NCBI GenBank assembly: GCA_016722075.1
Contig: JADKGW010000001.1
Coordinates: forward strand, 3,224,001 to 3,288,000
Length of the DNA: 64,000 nt
Reading direction: 5' to 3'
DNA from: Candidatus Kouleothrix ribensis
GTDB taxonomy: Bacteria; Chloroflexota; Chloroflexia; Chloroflexales; Roseiflexaceae
The notes under the pieces: generated by a model
What the model saw: only the letters and a program-made list of their open reading frames with translations
The model's database searches: none
Told to the model about the DNA's origin: nothing
Program-made: the position numbers and the translations under genes
In this document: one piece after another, positions 16,121 through 23,868 of the stretch
How the letters are laid out: the number at the start of each line of letters is the position of its first letter
Numbering within the stretch: the first letter of the stretch is position 1

Positions 16121-18417
16121 ATGACTGGCTGGTTCGCGGTGGTATAGCGCGGATCATCCCATCGCCATGGTTGCTTCCACGCCTCTTTTTGCTTCCACCG
16201 CCAGCCCTCCGGTGTCCACCAGCGCTCAGCTTCCTTGCCGTAGCCCTGCGCCACAAACGGCGCATACTGCGCGACCGTAACCGGAAAGCGTGCGATCCAG
16301 AAGGCCGGCAACGGGAGCTGTACGGCATTCTCACCGTGCTCCCACCCGCCGATTGGGTAGCTGCCCTGCGGCAGCGCTTGCCAGTAGCCCGAGCCACCAA
16401 AACCCGCCGGGTACGCCTCGCCGCGCCACTGCGCCAGCTCGACCGGGAAGCGCGGATCGCCGAGCTGAGCCAGCGCATAGCCCGCCCGCACCCGCTCGAT
16501 CGTCGGCACCAGCGCCTGCCCTGCGCTGTCCTGGTGCTCCAGTACTGTCACCAGCGCCGCCTGCGTGCGCTCCCACTGTGCCGCGCGCTTTACACCCAGC
16601 CTGCTCAGTCGCTCCTTGCCAACCTCGCCCAACACTTCGCCTGCCAGAGTCGCGCCACGCGCCCACGCAGGCGTGCGCTCGGGGTGCTCGTCGAGCAGCG
16701 CCTCGGCCAGGTCAGCGGCCGGGCGGATCTGCTCGTGCAACACCACCAGCCGGCTGGCCGCCAGCAGCAGCGCCTCGCGCCACTGCGGCCCGGTCCCGGC
16801 GCGCGCCAGCGCCCGCTCGACAAACTCAGCCTCGCCGGCGCCCCAGTCGCCGTCGCCGGTCAAGCGCCGCGCCGCCAGGTACTCCTGAAAGGTGCGGTGC
16901 GGGAAGCGGTACGTGTCGGGGCCGAACTTCTGCAGCACGCCGTTGCCGAACCGGCTGACGTAGCGGCAGAAGGTCTCGGCCCGACCAAACGCCCGCTCGG
17001 CGTCGTATCCGGCGAAGAACGCCCGCGCAGTCTCGATCAGCACGGCGTAGGGCAGATCGGCGCCGCTCTCGCCATCGCCACTCACGCCACGCGTGTGCGC
17101 CGCGAAGCCCAGCCGATCGAGCAGCCGGCCCAGGTCGCTCTCGCTCCACTCCGGCAGATCGAGCTGCGCGCGCAGCGCCGGCTCGCCGTGCTCGGGCCGC
17201 CAGCGCAGCAGCAGGAACTCGATACACTTTTCATACAGGCGCACGCGCTCGTCGGGCAGGCGACCCTCGTAGGCGTGCAGCAGCGTCATCATGGTGAGTA
17301 GCAGCGGGTTGCCGGCCAGCCGGCGCAGCTCGGGCCGCGCACGCACCTCGGCGCGCAGCCGCTCGCACAGGGTCGCGGCGTCGCCGTTTGGCAGGCGCCC
17401 AAGCTCGGCCAGCACCGCGTACCAGCGGCCAATGAACTCCTGGCGCAAATCGTCTGAGAACGGGATGATCGTCTCGCCGGGCCAGCCGGCCAGCTGGCGC
17501 TGGGGCTGCTGGTAATCCAGCACGCGGCAGGTAACCAGCACGCGGCTTGCGCCGGCCGCCGCCTTAAGCGCCAGCAGAGTCTCGCGCACGCGCGCGAGCG
17601 GCTGGCCCTGCGCGTCGCTCGGCACCTCGTCGAGGCCGTCGAGCAGCAGCAGCGCGCGGCCGCCGCTGACCTCGGCGCGCAGCCAGGCCACCAGCGGCGC
17701 GCTGCGGGTGGTGTGTTCCAGCCAATCCCAGAGCAGCGCGGCGTCGCCGTGGTTGGGCGGCTGGGGCTGCGCAGCCAGCCAGGCCGCGAACTCGCGCAGC
17801 ACCACGCGGATGGGAGTGAGCGCGCCGTGCGGCCAGGCCGCGCCCAGCCGCTCCAGCCAGCCATGTTCGCCCAGGGCCGCGCGCGCCAGGCATAGGCCCA
17901 CGAAGTTGACCAAGGTGCTCTTGCCGCCGCCAGGGTCGCCCAGCAGCACCAGGCGCGGCTGCTGGGCCAGCGCCTCGATCGCGGCCAGCTGGCGCTGCTG
18001 CTGGCCGAGGCGCTCTTGCTGCTCCTGCTTGGTCAGCGGCACGGTGCTGGTGACCTCCAGGCGGGTGTAGACGCTGGCCAGCTCAATCGCGGCGCGGGCC
18101 GGGTTGCTGCTGTCGGCGTCGGCCAGGCTGAGGCGGCTGCACGCGCCGGAGAGGCCGAGCAGGTACTCGCGGCGCAGCGTGGCCAGGTCGGGGGCAGCGC
18201 CGGCGCCATAGTTATGGATCGTCTGCTGGGTGGCAATATTGAGATCGCGCTGCGCGCTGGGGGCGTGGATCACCGGCGCGGCCGGGCGGGCCTGCTCGGC
18301 CTCAAGCGCGCGCAGAGTCGCCGCCAGCCCGGCGCGCGTCTGCGGGTCGAGGCTCGCGATGGCCAGGGTCGCGCGCAGCGAGGCGATCTGGCCGGCAAGG
18401 TCGGGGGCATCGCTCAT
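15613..18417 (-). CDS. NACHT NTPase with C-terminal FGE-sulfatase (CLec-fold) domain
   Basis: A 934-residue NLR-like protein. Residues 1-45 are a leucine-rich helix pair. A motif RDLNIATQQTIHN (57-69) is shared with the neighbouring CHAT protein. The NACHT module has Walker A LLGDPGGGKST (158-168), Walker B RALLLLDGLDEVP (254-266), then the sensor region VLVTCRVLDYQQPQ and a winged-helix-like part ending in FPHRTFQEYLAARRL. A helical stretch (about 540-650) links to the C-terminal FGE-sulfatase domain (about 655-934: FWIARFPVTVAQY, RLPSEAEWEAAAS, DMAGNVWEW, RGGAYY, GFRLVVAP). NACHT STAND NTPases oligomerise on ligand sensing; FGE/C-type-lectin folds are common targets of diversity-generating retroelements. 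The final residues contain the variable block at 15646-15684. The ATG at 18417 follows AGAGAGG. Confidence 0.9.
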   Translation of the reverse strand: MSDAPDLAGQIASLRATLAIASLDPQTRAGLAATLRALEAEQARPAAPVIHAPSAQRDLNIATQQTIHNYGAGAAPDLATLRREYLLGLSGACSRLSLADADSSNPARAAIELASVYTRLEVTSTVPLTKQEQQERLGQQQRQLAAIEALAQQPRLVLLGDPGGGKSTLVNFVGLCLARAALGEHGWLERLGAAWPHGALTPIRVVLREFAAWLAAQPQPPNHGDAALLWDWLEHTTRSAPLVAWLRAEVSGGRALLLLDGLDEVPSDAQGQPLARVRETLLALKAAAGASRVLVTCRVLDYQQPQRQLAGWPGETIIPFSDDLRQEFIGRWYAVLAELGRLPNGDAATLCERLRAEVRARPELRRLAGNPLLLTMMTLLHAYEGRLPDERVRLYEKCIEFLLLRWRPEHGEPALRAQLDLPEWSESDLGRLLDRLGFAAHTRGVSGDGESGADLPYAVLIETARAFFAGYDAERAFGRAETFCRYVSRFGNGVLQKFGPDTYRFPHRTFQEYLAARRLTGDGDWGAGEAEFVERALARAGTGPQWREALLLAASRLVVLHEQIRPAADLAEALLDEHPERTPAWARGATLAGEVLGEVGKERLSRLGVKRAAQWERTQAALVTVLEHQDSAGQALVPTIERVRAGYALAQLGDPRFPVELAQWRGEAYPAGFGGSGYWQALPQGSYPIGGWEHGENAVQLPLPAFWIARFPVTVAQYAPFVAQGYGKEAERWWTPEGWRWKQKEAWKQPWRWDDPRYTTANQPVIGATWYEAMAFCAWLSAQLIDQLPQGYQVRLPSEAEWEAAASYAPGAPRRTYPWGEPEPTPERAIYDASGLDTPALIGCCPAGAAACGALDMAGNVWEWCGSSHKSYPIGSAVMKEDFTGDKSGYDIPIRGGAYYMGSTSVRCGARDWLNPNSGLDFLGFRLVVAPRSH
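15646..15684 (-). other. DGR-type variable region 1 (in the NACHT-FGE gene)
   Basis: Thirteen codons encoding D-W-L-N-P-N-S-G-L-D-F-L-G just before the invariant FRLVV. Compared with the paralogue at 21566-21604, ten of the first twelve codons differ. Every one of the 13 substitutions is at position 1 or 2 and the third base is always kept (mostly C). That is what is expected when AAC-type template codons are mutagenised at adenines. Confidence 0.8.
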
Positions 18418-18549
18418 AATCGAGCCTCTCTACCATTCAATGGGCCACAAAGGCGCAAGGCGCGAAGGGTTGCAGTCGTTCCACCACCTTTACGTCCTGG
18501 GGTCTGCGTCGCACCTGTCCGTCGCGTATGAATGGGCGTGGCCTTGAAT

Positions 18550-20622
18550 CTAGGCCTGCGCATCCTGCACCCGCAGATCGGCGCTGCCATACAGGGCATA
18601 CAGCAGCCCGAGCGGATTCTGCTGCTGCTCGAAGAACGCGCGCCGGGCCGCGCGCAGCGCCGCGCCCACGCTCAGCCGCTCGCGCACAACCGCGCGCAGC
18701 AGCGCCGCGCCAAACGCCGCCCCGAAGTAGATCGGCGTGTCGCACTCGGTGCCGATCACCGCGCGCGCGCCCTGGTCGAGCAGGTAGGGCACCATCGCGT
18801 TATAGGTCAGCGGGCTAAGCTCGGCGCTGCCGCAGGCGTTCAGCACCACCAGCGGGCCGCCGCGCAGCAGCGGCGCCCTGCTCAGCGGCGCGGCCTGCTC
18901 GAGATCACGCAGCGCCAGCGCCTGTTTGCCGCCGGTCAGCACGATGCGGGTGCTGCCGGCGCCGGGCGCGGTGGCGCCGGCGCGCGCCGGCTGCGTGCCC
19001 GGTAGCGCGCTCAGCATGTGGCAGAACAGGTAGACCAGCCCGGCGTCGCTGCCCTCAGCCAGCCGGCCGCGCAGGGCGATCTCGTCGGTCACTTCATCGC
19101 TGATCAGGCCGAGCTCACCAAACAGTTGGCGCTGCGACAGGATGACCGGGTGGGCCGCGAGCTGCGGGTGCTGATCGATCGTCAGGTTCAGCCCGACCAG
19201 CGCGCGCAACCGCTCGGCCGGCCCCAGCGACAGGTTGCCGGCCATTGGCCCGCTGCGCCCACTGGTGGGCAGGCTGGTGAGCACATGCCGGAAGCCCCAG
19301 AAACCGTCGGGCGTGATCGGCGCACTCGGGTCGCGGTCGTAGAGCAGCGGCCAGGGGAACGGCAGATGCGCGGCGGCGATCACCAGGTGCAGCGCACCGG
19401 CCTGGCTACGCGCACGCAGGCGCTCGCCCAGCGCCTCGGCATCGCGGCCGCCGCCGGTACCCGCGAACAGCGCCTGCCAGAGGTATGCGCCCAGCCGCGC
19501 CAGCCGCGCCAGGCTCTGCTCGGCGATCGGCGCTGGGATCGCCAGGTCGAACTGCTGAAAGACCAGCCTGCCGGCGTGGATCAAACCCACGATCGCCAGC
19601 AATTCCGTGCGCGCGTAGGCCAGCAGCTCGCCCAGGCCGGCGTCGGTCAGCGCGAGCTGGCAGGCGCTGGCGCTACCGCCGTCGATCAGGCGCAGCGCCA
19701 TGCCCTCGCGCTCGCGGTCGAGCACCAGCGTCAGCGCGTTCGCGTGCGCCGGCAGGCTCGGCACGCTGCTCAGCTGCAGGCCAACTGCAGCGGTGGGCGG
19801 CGGCGCGGCGGTGCCGGCTGCGCCACCTGAGAGCACTGCGCCGGCCGGGTGGCACTCGACCGCCAGCGCCAGCTGCTGAACCAGCGTATCGTTCGCCAGC
19901 GCCAGCACGCGCAGCGTGAGCGGGCCGGGCCGGCTGGGGATGAGCGCCCAGCGCACCGCGCGGGCCAGCGCCCCGCCGCTGAGCGCAAACGTGCGCCGCG
20001 AGCCGTCGGGCCACTCCACGCCCGCGCCGCTGGCCTCGAGCTGCAGCACCAGGTCGGGCAGCGCCGCGCCAGGCGCCGGGCCGACCCGCAGCGCCGCCTC
20101 GGAGTCGAGCGTCAGCGCGCTGAGCGGCGCGCCATCCTGGCCTTCGAGCCAGAGCCGCAGCTCGGGCGGCGTGGTGGCAAGCGGCGCGGGGCTTGCCGGC
20201 GGCCCAGGCGGCGCGGCGTTATTGATCGTCTGCTCGGTGGCGATATTGACATTGCCCTGTGCATGGATCGGCCCATAGATCTGCGGCCCCTGGTTGACGG
20301 TCTGATCGCCGTACACGGTGTCGCTCTGCGCGCTGCCATAGTTGGCGCCGATCGCGTTGCCATGCAGCGTGCCGGTGTTGATGACGCTGCCATGCACATC
20401 GCCGGCAATCGCGATGCCGACCCGCGCGTTTCCGCCGATCGTCTGGCCGTGGCCGGGTGCGGGCGAGGATGCGCCCTGCAGCGCGGCAAGCGCCTGCTGT
20501 TTAGCTGCCAGATCGGCCTCGAGCTTGTGGCGAATGCCGGGCTGCGCGGCCAGTAGCGCGATCGCCTGCTGAAGCGCGGCGATCTCGGACTGAAGCTGGG
20601 CGCGGTGCTGATCTTCGCTCAT
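18550..20622 (-). CDS. CHAT-domain caspase-like protease with N-terminal signalling motifs
   Basis: A 690-residue protein. Residues 1-50 are a coiled-coil-like Leu/Ala/Gln-rich segment. Residues 58-135 are a Gly/Asn/Thr-rich string with two motifs: GTLHGNAIGANYGSAQ (84-99), shared with the small protein at 23.4 kb, and GNVNIATEQTINN (123-135), shared with the NACHT protein. A middle region (about 150-300) may be a beta-sandwich of receptor type (ELRLWLEGQDGAPLSALTLD). The C-terminal CHAT protease domain (about 310-690) has the catalytic His in YLFCHM (about H535) and Cys in VVLNACGSAELSP (about C597), followed by GARAVIGTE. CHAT proteases are caspase/separase relatives that act as effectors in bacterial immunity (for example the Craspase effector TPR-CHAT). 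It lies 132 bases upstream of the NACHT gene on the same strand. Confidence 0.9.
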   Translation of the reverse strand: MSEDQHRAQLQSEIAALQQAIALLAAQPGIRHKLEADLAAKQQALAALQGASSPAPGHGQTIGGNARVGIAIAGDVHGSVINTGTLHGNAIGANYGSAQSDTVYGDQTVNQGPQIYGPIHAQGNVNIATEQTINNAAPPGPPASPAPLATTPPELRLWLEGQDGAPLSALTLDSEAALRVGPAPGAALPDLVLQLEASGAGVEWPDGSRRTFALSGGALARAVRWALIPSRPGPLTLRVLALANDTLVQQLALAVECHPAGAVLSGGAAGTAAPPPTAAVGLQLSSVPSLPAHANALTLVLDREREGMALRLIDGGSASACQLALTDAGLGELLAYARTELLAIVGLIHAGRLVFQQFDLAIPAPIAEQSLARLARLGAYLWQALFAGTGGGRDAEALGERLRARSQAGALHLVIAAAHLPFPWPLLYDRDPSAPITPDGFWGFRHVLTSLPTSGRSGPMAGNLSLGPAERLRALVGLNLTIDQHPQLAAHPVILSQRQLFGELGLISDEVTDEIALRGRLAEGSDAGLVYLFCHMLSALPGTQPARAGATAPGAGSTRIVLTGGKQALALRDLEQAAPLSRAPLLRGGPLVVLNACGSAELSPLTYNAMVPYLLDQGARAVIGTECDTPIYFGAAFGAALLRAVVRERLSVGAALRAARRAFFEQQQNPLGLLYALYGSADLRVQDAQA

Positions 20623-20646
20623 GGTCGGCTGCTCCCTCTAAAAGTA

Positions 20647-20880
20647 GCGGACAATCGCGGACGAACGCCTATGTGCGCGAGGACGCGGACAAACAAGCGA
20701 ACGCGGACGAACGCGGACAATCGCGGACGAACGCCTATGTGCGCAAGGGCGCGGACAAACAAGCGAACGCGGACGAACGCGGACAATCGCGGACGAACGC
20801 CTATGTGCGCGAGGACGCGGACAAACAAGCGAACGCGGACGAACGCGGACAATCGCGGACGAATGCCTATGTGCGCATCT
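20647..20880. repeat. 66-bp tandem repeat, three full copies and one partial
   Basis: Units begin at 20647, 20713, 20779 and 20845. Each contains GCGGACAATCGCGGACGAAC, GCCTATGTGCGC and GCGGACAAACAAGCGAAC. The unit length is a multiple of three, so long artificial reading frames arise; no gene is called. The array occupies the region directly upstream of the CHAT start codon. Confidence 0.93.
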
Positions 20881-20924
20881 GCGCCGCTCCATGCTCGTCT
20901 GCGTTCCCCCGCGTCCACCTACCC

Positions 20925-21370
20925 CCGAAAACGCCTGACACAGCCGCAGCGCCGGAACACACGCGGGCGAACACAAGGCTCGCCCCGACTGGCGGATGGG
21001 CGCGCGCTCATCAATCGCATTTCTCGTCCGCGTTCGTCCGCGTCCCATCACATTGCGTTCGTCCCCGTCCACCTACCCCCGAAAACGCCTGACACAGCCG
21101 CAGCGCCGGAACACACGCGGGCGAACACACGGCTCGCCCCAACCCGATTCGCCTCAACCCGGCTCGCCCCGACTGGCGGTGGGCGCGCGTTCATCAATCG
21201 CATTGCTCGTCCGCGTTCGTCCGCGTCCCATCACATTGCGTTCGTCCGCGTCCACCTACCCCCCGAAAACGCCTGACACATCCGCAACGCCGGAACACAC
21301 GCGGGCGAACACACGGCTCGCCCCGACTGGCGGATGGGCGCGCGCTCATCAATCGCATTTCTCGTCCGCG
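20925..21370. repeat. Long direct repeats (about 150 bp), three copies
   Basis: Three copies of the block CACCTACCCCCGAAAACGCC, TGACACAGCCGCAGCGCCGG, AACACACGCGGGCGAACAC, CGACTGGCGG(A)TGGGCGCG, CATCAATCGCATT, also found at 15165-15450. GTTCGTCCGCGTCC units join them. Confidence 0.9.
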
Positions 21371-22040
21371 TCCAAGCCGATACGCGATCCGCGCTGCGCG
21401 CGGCTGGGGCGGCGCTGCGCCCGCCCCAGACCCCACCCGCCCTGGTCTGCGCCGAAAACGCTTGACACTCCTTGAGCGCCAGGAGAATTCAGGAATGCAG
21501 AACACAGAAATCAGAAGCCAGAAAACAGCACATTAGTGCGAGCGCGGGGCCACCACTAACCGAAAACCGATGATGACGTACCCGAAGTCCGGGAAGTACC
21601 TGCCCCGCGCCCCGCAGCGAACAGATGTACTACCGCTGTAATACGCCCCACCTCGTACTGGTACATCACCCAAGCTTATATATGTAAAGTCTTCCTTCAT
21701 CACAGCGCTCCCGATTGGATAGGATTTATGGCTGCTTCCGCACCGCTCCCACACATTGCCGGCCATGTCCAGCGCGCCACAGGCCGCCGCGCCGGCCGGG
21801 CAGCAACCCACTGGCGCGGGGGTATCCAGCCCGCTGGCGTCGTAGATCGCTCGCTCAGGCGTCGGCTGCGGCTCGCCCCACGGGTAGGTGCGGCGCGGCG
21901 CGCCTGGCGCATAGCTCGCGGCCGCCTCCCACTCGGCCTCGCTGGGTAGGCGTACCAGGTAGCCCTGGGGCAGCTGACCGGCCAGCTGCTCATTCAGCCA
22001 GGCGCAGAAGGCCATGGCCTCGTACCATGTCACGCCGATC
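21371..22040 (-). repeat. Segmental duplication, copy 2 (FGE 3' end plus downstream flank)
   Basis: Partner of 15451-16120. The sequence downstream of the stop (ACAGCACATTAGTGCGAGCG region to the CCAAGC(G/C)GATACGCGATCC word) is almost unchanged, while the coding variable block is strongly changed. Confidence 0.85.
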
Positions 22041-23389
22041 ACCGGCTGGTTGGCCGCAGTGGTGCGCGGGTCGTCCCACAGGTCAGGCTGGCTCCGACGT
22101 TGTGCCTGCTTCCACCGCCAGCCCTCCGCCGTCCACCAGCGCTCGGCACCTGGCCCGTAGCCCTGCGCCACAAACGGGGTGTACTGCGCGACCGTGACCG
22201 GAAAGCGCGCGATCCAGAACGATGTCAGCCGCACTATCGCCACTGACTCGCTGGTCCTCCAACCGCCGATCCGGTAGCGACCATCCGGCATATAGCACCA
22301 GTATGGCATCGGCGCGGCACGCAGGCCATGGTGCCCGAACACGGTATCGCGATGGCTCAGCGCATCGCGCCACTGCGCGATCGAGATGGGAATGCTGAGC
22401 GTACTGGCAGGAATGCGCACATGATCCGGCTTGGCAATGTGCTGCTTGCCTTGCTTGGCTGGCTGCTCGGCAGCGTGGGCTGCGCTGGGTTCCAGCTGCT
22501 CGACCAGCTGCCGCAAGAGGTTGAGCACGGTATCACCGTGATGCGCCGCGAGATCCAGCGCGACGACCGTGCCGGCCCCAGCGAGCGCGCCGGCCGCGCC
22601 AGCGGCCAGTAGCCGCAGCTGTGTGGCCTGTGCCACTGCGGCCGGTAACACAAACTCAGGTGAGGCCTGGCGCGCGAGTCGGTTGGCCGCGATTGCTGCC
22701 CCGCCGCGCGCTGGGTCGCGCAGGTCGGCAAGCAGTCGCTGGATGCCGGCGCGATACTGCGGCTGTGCCAACGCGTTGAGCAGCCGCAGATTGAACGCCT
22801 CGCGCGTAGACTGGCGGAACTCGCGTTGGAGTTCGACCACCAGGTGCGTAAGTGCGGATCCAAAGATCGCCTCGGCCGCTATCGTCCAGCGGATCGGGAG
22901 CGCCCGCCACGGCCCATAAGTCAGCGGCGCCGTGGACAGCGGCAAGAGCACCAGCGCGATGCGACTGCGCGCCTCGAGATCGGTCAGCTGTGCAGCTGGT
23001 GGGTCGCTCGTCCAGAGCTGCACCCCGCTCGCCAGGCGGAGGCGTAGATCGTCGAGTAGCGGCTGCAAATCCGCGCTCGTGCCGGGCATAACCACAACCG
23101 ACTCACCGTAGAATCTTGCCAACCTATCAAGCCACGCGAGGCGAATCGTATGCGGGTCGGCCGCAACAGGTGGTGTCAGATTGAAGATTTGGATGGTGCC
23201 GATATTAGCGTCGCCGCCGCTGCTGACGCCGCCGGTGACGATTGGCCCATGTATGCCAGCCTGCTGCACCAGGGTCTCGAAGGCCTGGCGGGCAGGATCT
23301 TCCGGCGCCATCGCGGCCAGCGCAGCTCGCAGGCGATCGACACCTTCGGGTGGCATGGCCTGCGGGCTAGTGTTCGCGTCATCACTCAT
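21533..23389 (-). CDS. Second FGE-sulfatase (CLec-fold) protein with unidentified middle domain
   Basis: A 618-residue protein. The N-terminus is helical; GGDANIGTIQIFN (58-70) matches the motif in the CHAT and NACHT proteins. The middle part (about 75-230: IRLAWLDRLARFYGESVVVM, LWTSDPPAAQLTDLEARSRIALVLL) alternates strands and helices and might be a degenerate TIR- or Rossmann-like signalling domain, but I cannot name it. A hydrophobic patch LRLLAAGAAGALAGAGTVVALDLA (about 265-288) could be a membrane helix. The C-terminal FGE-sulfatase domain (about 375-618) is a close paralogue of the one in the NACHT protein and ends in variable region 2. The ATG overlaps the stop of the upstream adaptor gene (ATGA). 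I expect it to be a second diversified sensor. Confidence 0.8.
   Translation of the reverse strand: MSDDANTSPQAMPPEGVDRLRAALAAMAPEDPARQAFETLVQQAGIHGPIVTGGVSSGGDANIGTIQIFNLTPPVAADPHTIRLAWLDRLARFYGESVVVMPGTSADLQPLLDDLRLRLASGVQLWTSDPPAAQLTDLEARSRIALVLLPLSTAPLTYGPWRALPIRWTIAAEAIFGSALTHLVVELQREFRQSTREAFNLRLLNALAQPQYRAGIQRLLADLRDPARGGAAIAANRLARQASPEFVLPAAVAQATQLRLLAAGAAGALAGAGTVVALDLAAHHGDTVLNLLRQLVEQLEPSAAHAAEQPAKQGKQHIAKPDHVRIPASTLSIPISIAQWRDALSHRDTVFGHHGLRAAPMPYWCYMPDGRYRIGGWRTSESVAIVRLTSFWIARFPVTVAQYTPFVAQGYGPGAERWWTAEGWRWKQAQRRSQPDLWDDPRTTAANQPVIGVTWYEAMAFCAWLNEQLAGQLPQGYLVRLPSEAEWEAAASYAPGAPRRTYPWGEPQPTPERAIYDASGLDTPAPVGCCPAGAAACGALDMAGNVWERCGSSHKSYPIGSAVMKEDFTYISLGDVPVRGGAYYSGSTSVRCGARGRYFPDFGYVIIGFRLVVAPRSH
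21566..21604 (-). other. DGR-type variable region 2
   Basis: Encodes G-R-Y-F-P-D-F-G-Y-V-I-I-G before FRLVV. Codon pairs against region 1 are GGC/GAC, AGG/TGG, TAC/CTC, TTC/AAC, CCG/CCG, GAC/AAC, TTC/TCC, GGG/GGG, TAC/CTC, GTC/GAC, ATC/TTC and ATC/CTC. A template of the form N-R-N-N-P-N-N-G-N-N-N-I would generate both, which is the common pattern of DGR template repeats. Confidence 0.8.
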
Positions 23390-23868
23390 ACGCCCGGCTC
23401 CTCGTCGTCGGGCAGATCCTCGACCGCAACGCCCCAGCCGCGCAGGGCGGCCTTGGCCTGGCGGATGCCCGCGCGCGCCTCGCGCATGCCGTTGGGCACG
23501 CTCGGTGGCGCATAGGCGCTGCCCAGCGTCGCCAGCTGGCGCAGGTAGACCGCGAGCGTGCGCCGGTGGGCCGCCAGCAGCGCGCGCTGATCGTCGATCG
23601 CCTGCGGTGTGGCGGCAGGCGCGCCCGCTGCGGCGGCGGGGCCGGGCGGCGCGCCGAAGAACGCCTGCACCGTGCCGTAGTTCACGCCGACCGCGTTGCC
23701 GTGCAGATCGCCACCGTTGGCGACGTGGCCCTGGATGGCGCTGGGCGCCTGGAGCGCGCGCAGCTGCTCGCGCAGCTGCCGCTGGGTCTCGGCGGGCAGC
23801 CCTGGCAGCTGCAGCGCCGCCTCGAGCGCGGCGATCTGCGCGGCCAGTGTGGTTGGATCTTCGGGCAT
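23386..23868 (-). CDS. Small adaptor-like protein of the NACHT/CHAT locus
   Basis: A 160-residue protein of unknown family. Residues 6-40 are a Leu/Ala/Gln-rich helix pair like those at the N-termini of the NACHT and CHAT proteins. Residues 53-72, GDLHGNAVGVNYGTVQAFFG, closely match the CHAT motif GTLHGNAIGANYGSAQ. A second helical part (about 92-147: RRTLAVYLRQLATLG, NGMREARAGIRQAKAALRGWG) follows and the tail is acidic. No enzyme motif is seen. The ATG at 23868 is chosen because GAGGTG lies eight bases upstream; a GTG three codons earlier is inside that site. The gene overlaps the second FGE gene by four bases and is the first of the pair, so it is probably an adaptor or chaperone for it. 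Confidence 0.65.
   Translation of the reverse strand: MPEDPTTLAAQIAALEAALQLPGLPAETQRQLREQLRALQAPSAIQGHVANGGDLHGNAVGVNYGTVQAFFGAPPGPAAAAGAPAATPQAIDDQRALLAAHRRTLAVYLRQLATLGSAYAPPSVPNGMREARAGIRQAKAALRGWGVAVEDLPDDEEPGV

Noticed and set aside
20647..20880. Possible CRISPR array at the 66-bp repeats
   Set aside because: The 66-bp units are contiguous and nearly identical throughout; no spacers.
15613..23868. DGR reverse transcriptase or template repeat inside the island
   Set aside because: No protein with reverse transcriptase motifs and no AAC-rich copy of the variable block was found on either strand of the window; the DGR must be elsewhere if it exists.
23386..23868. The small helical protein as a DGR accessory protein (Avd-like)
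   Set aside because: It has the shared motif of the CHAT protein and an acidic tail; the helical part does not resemble the basic Avd barrel proteins.
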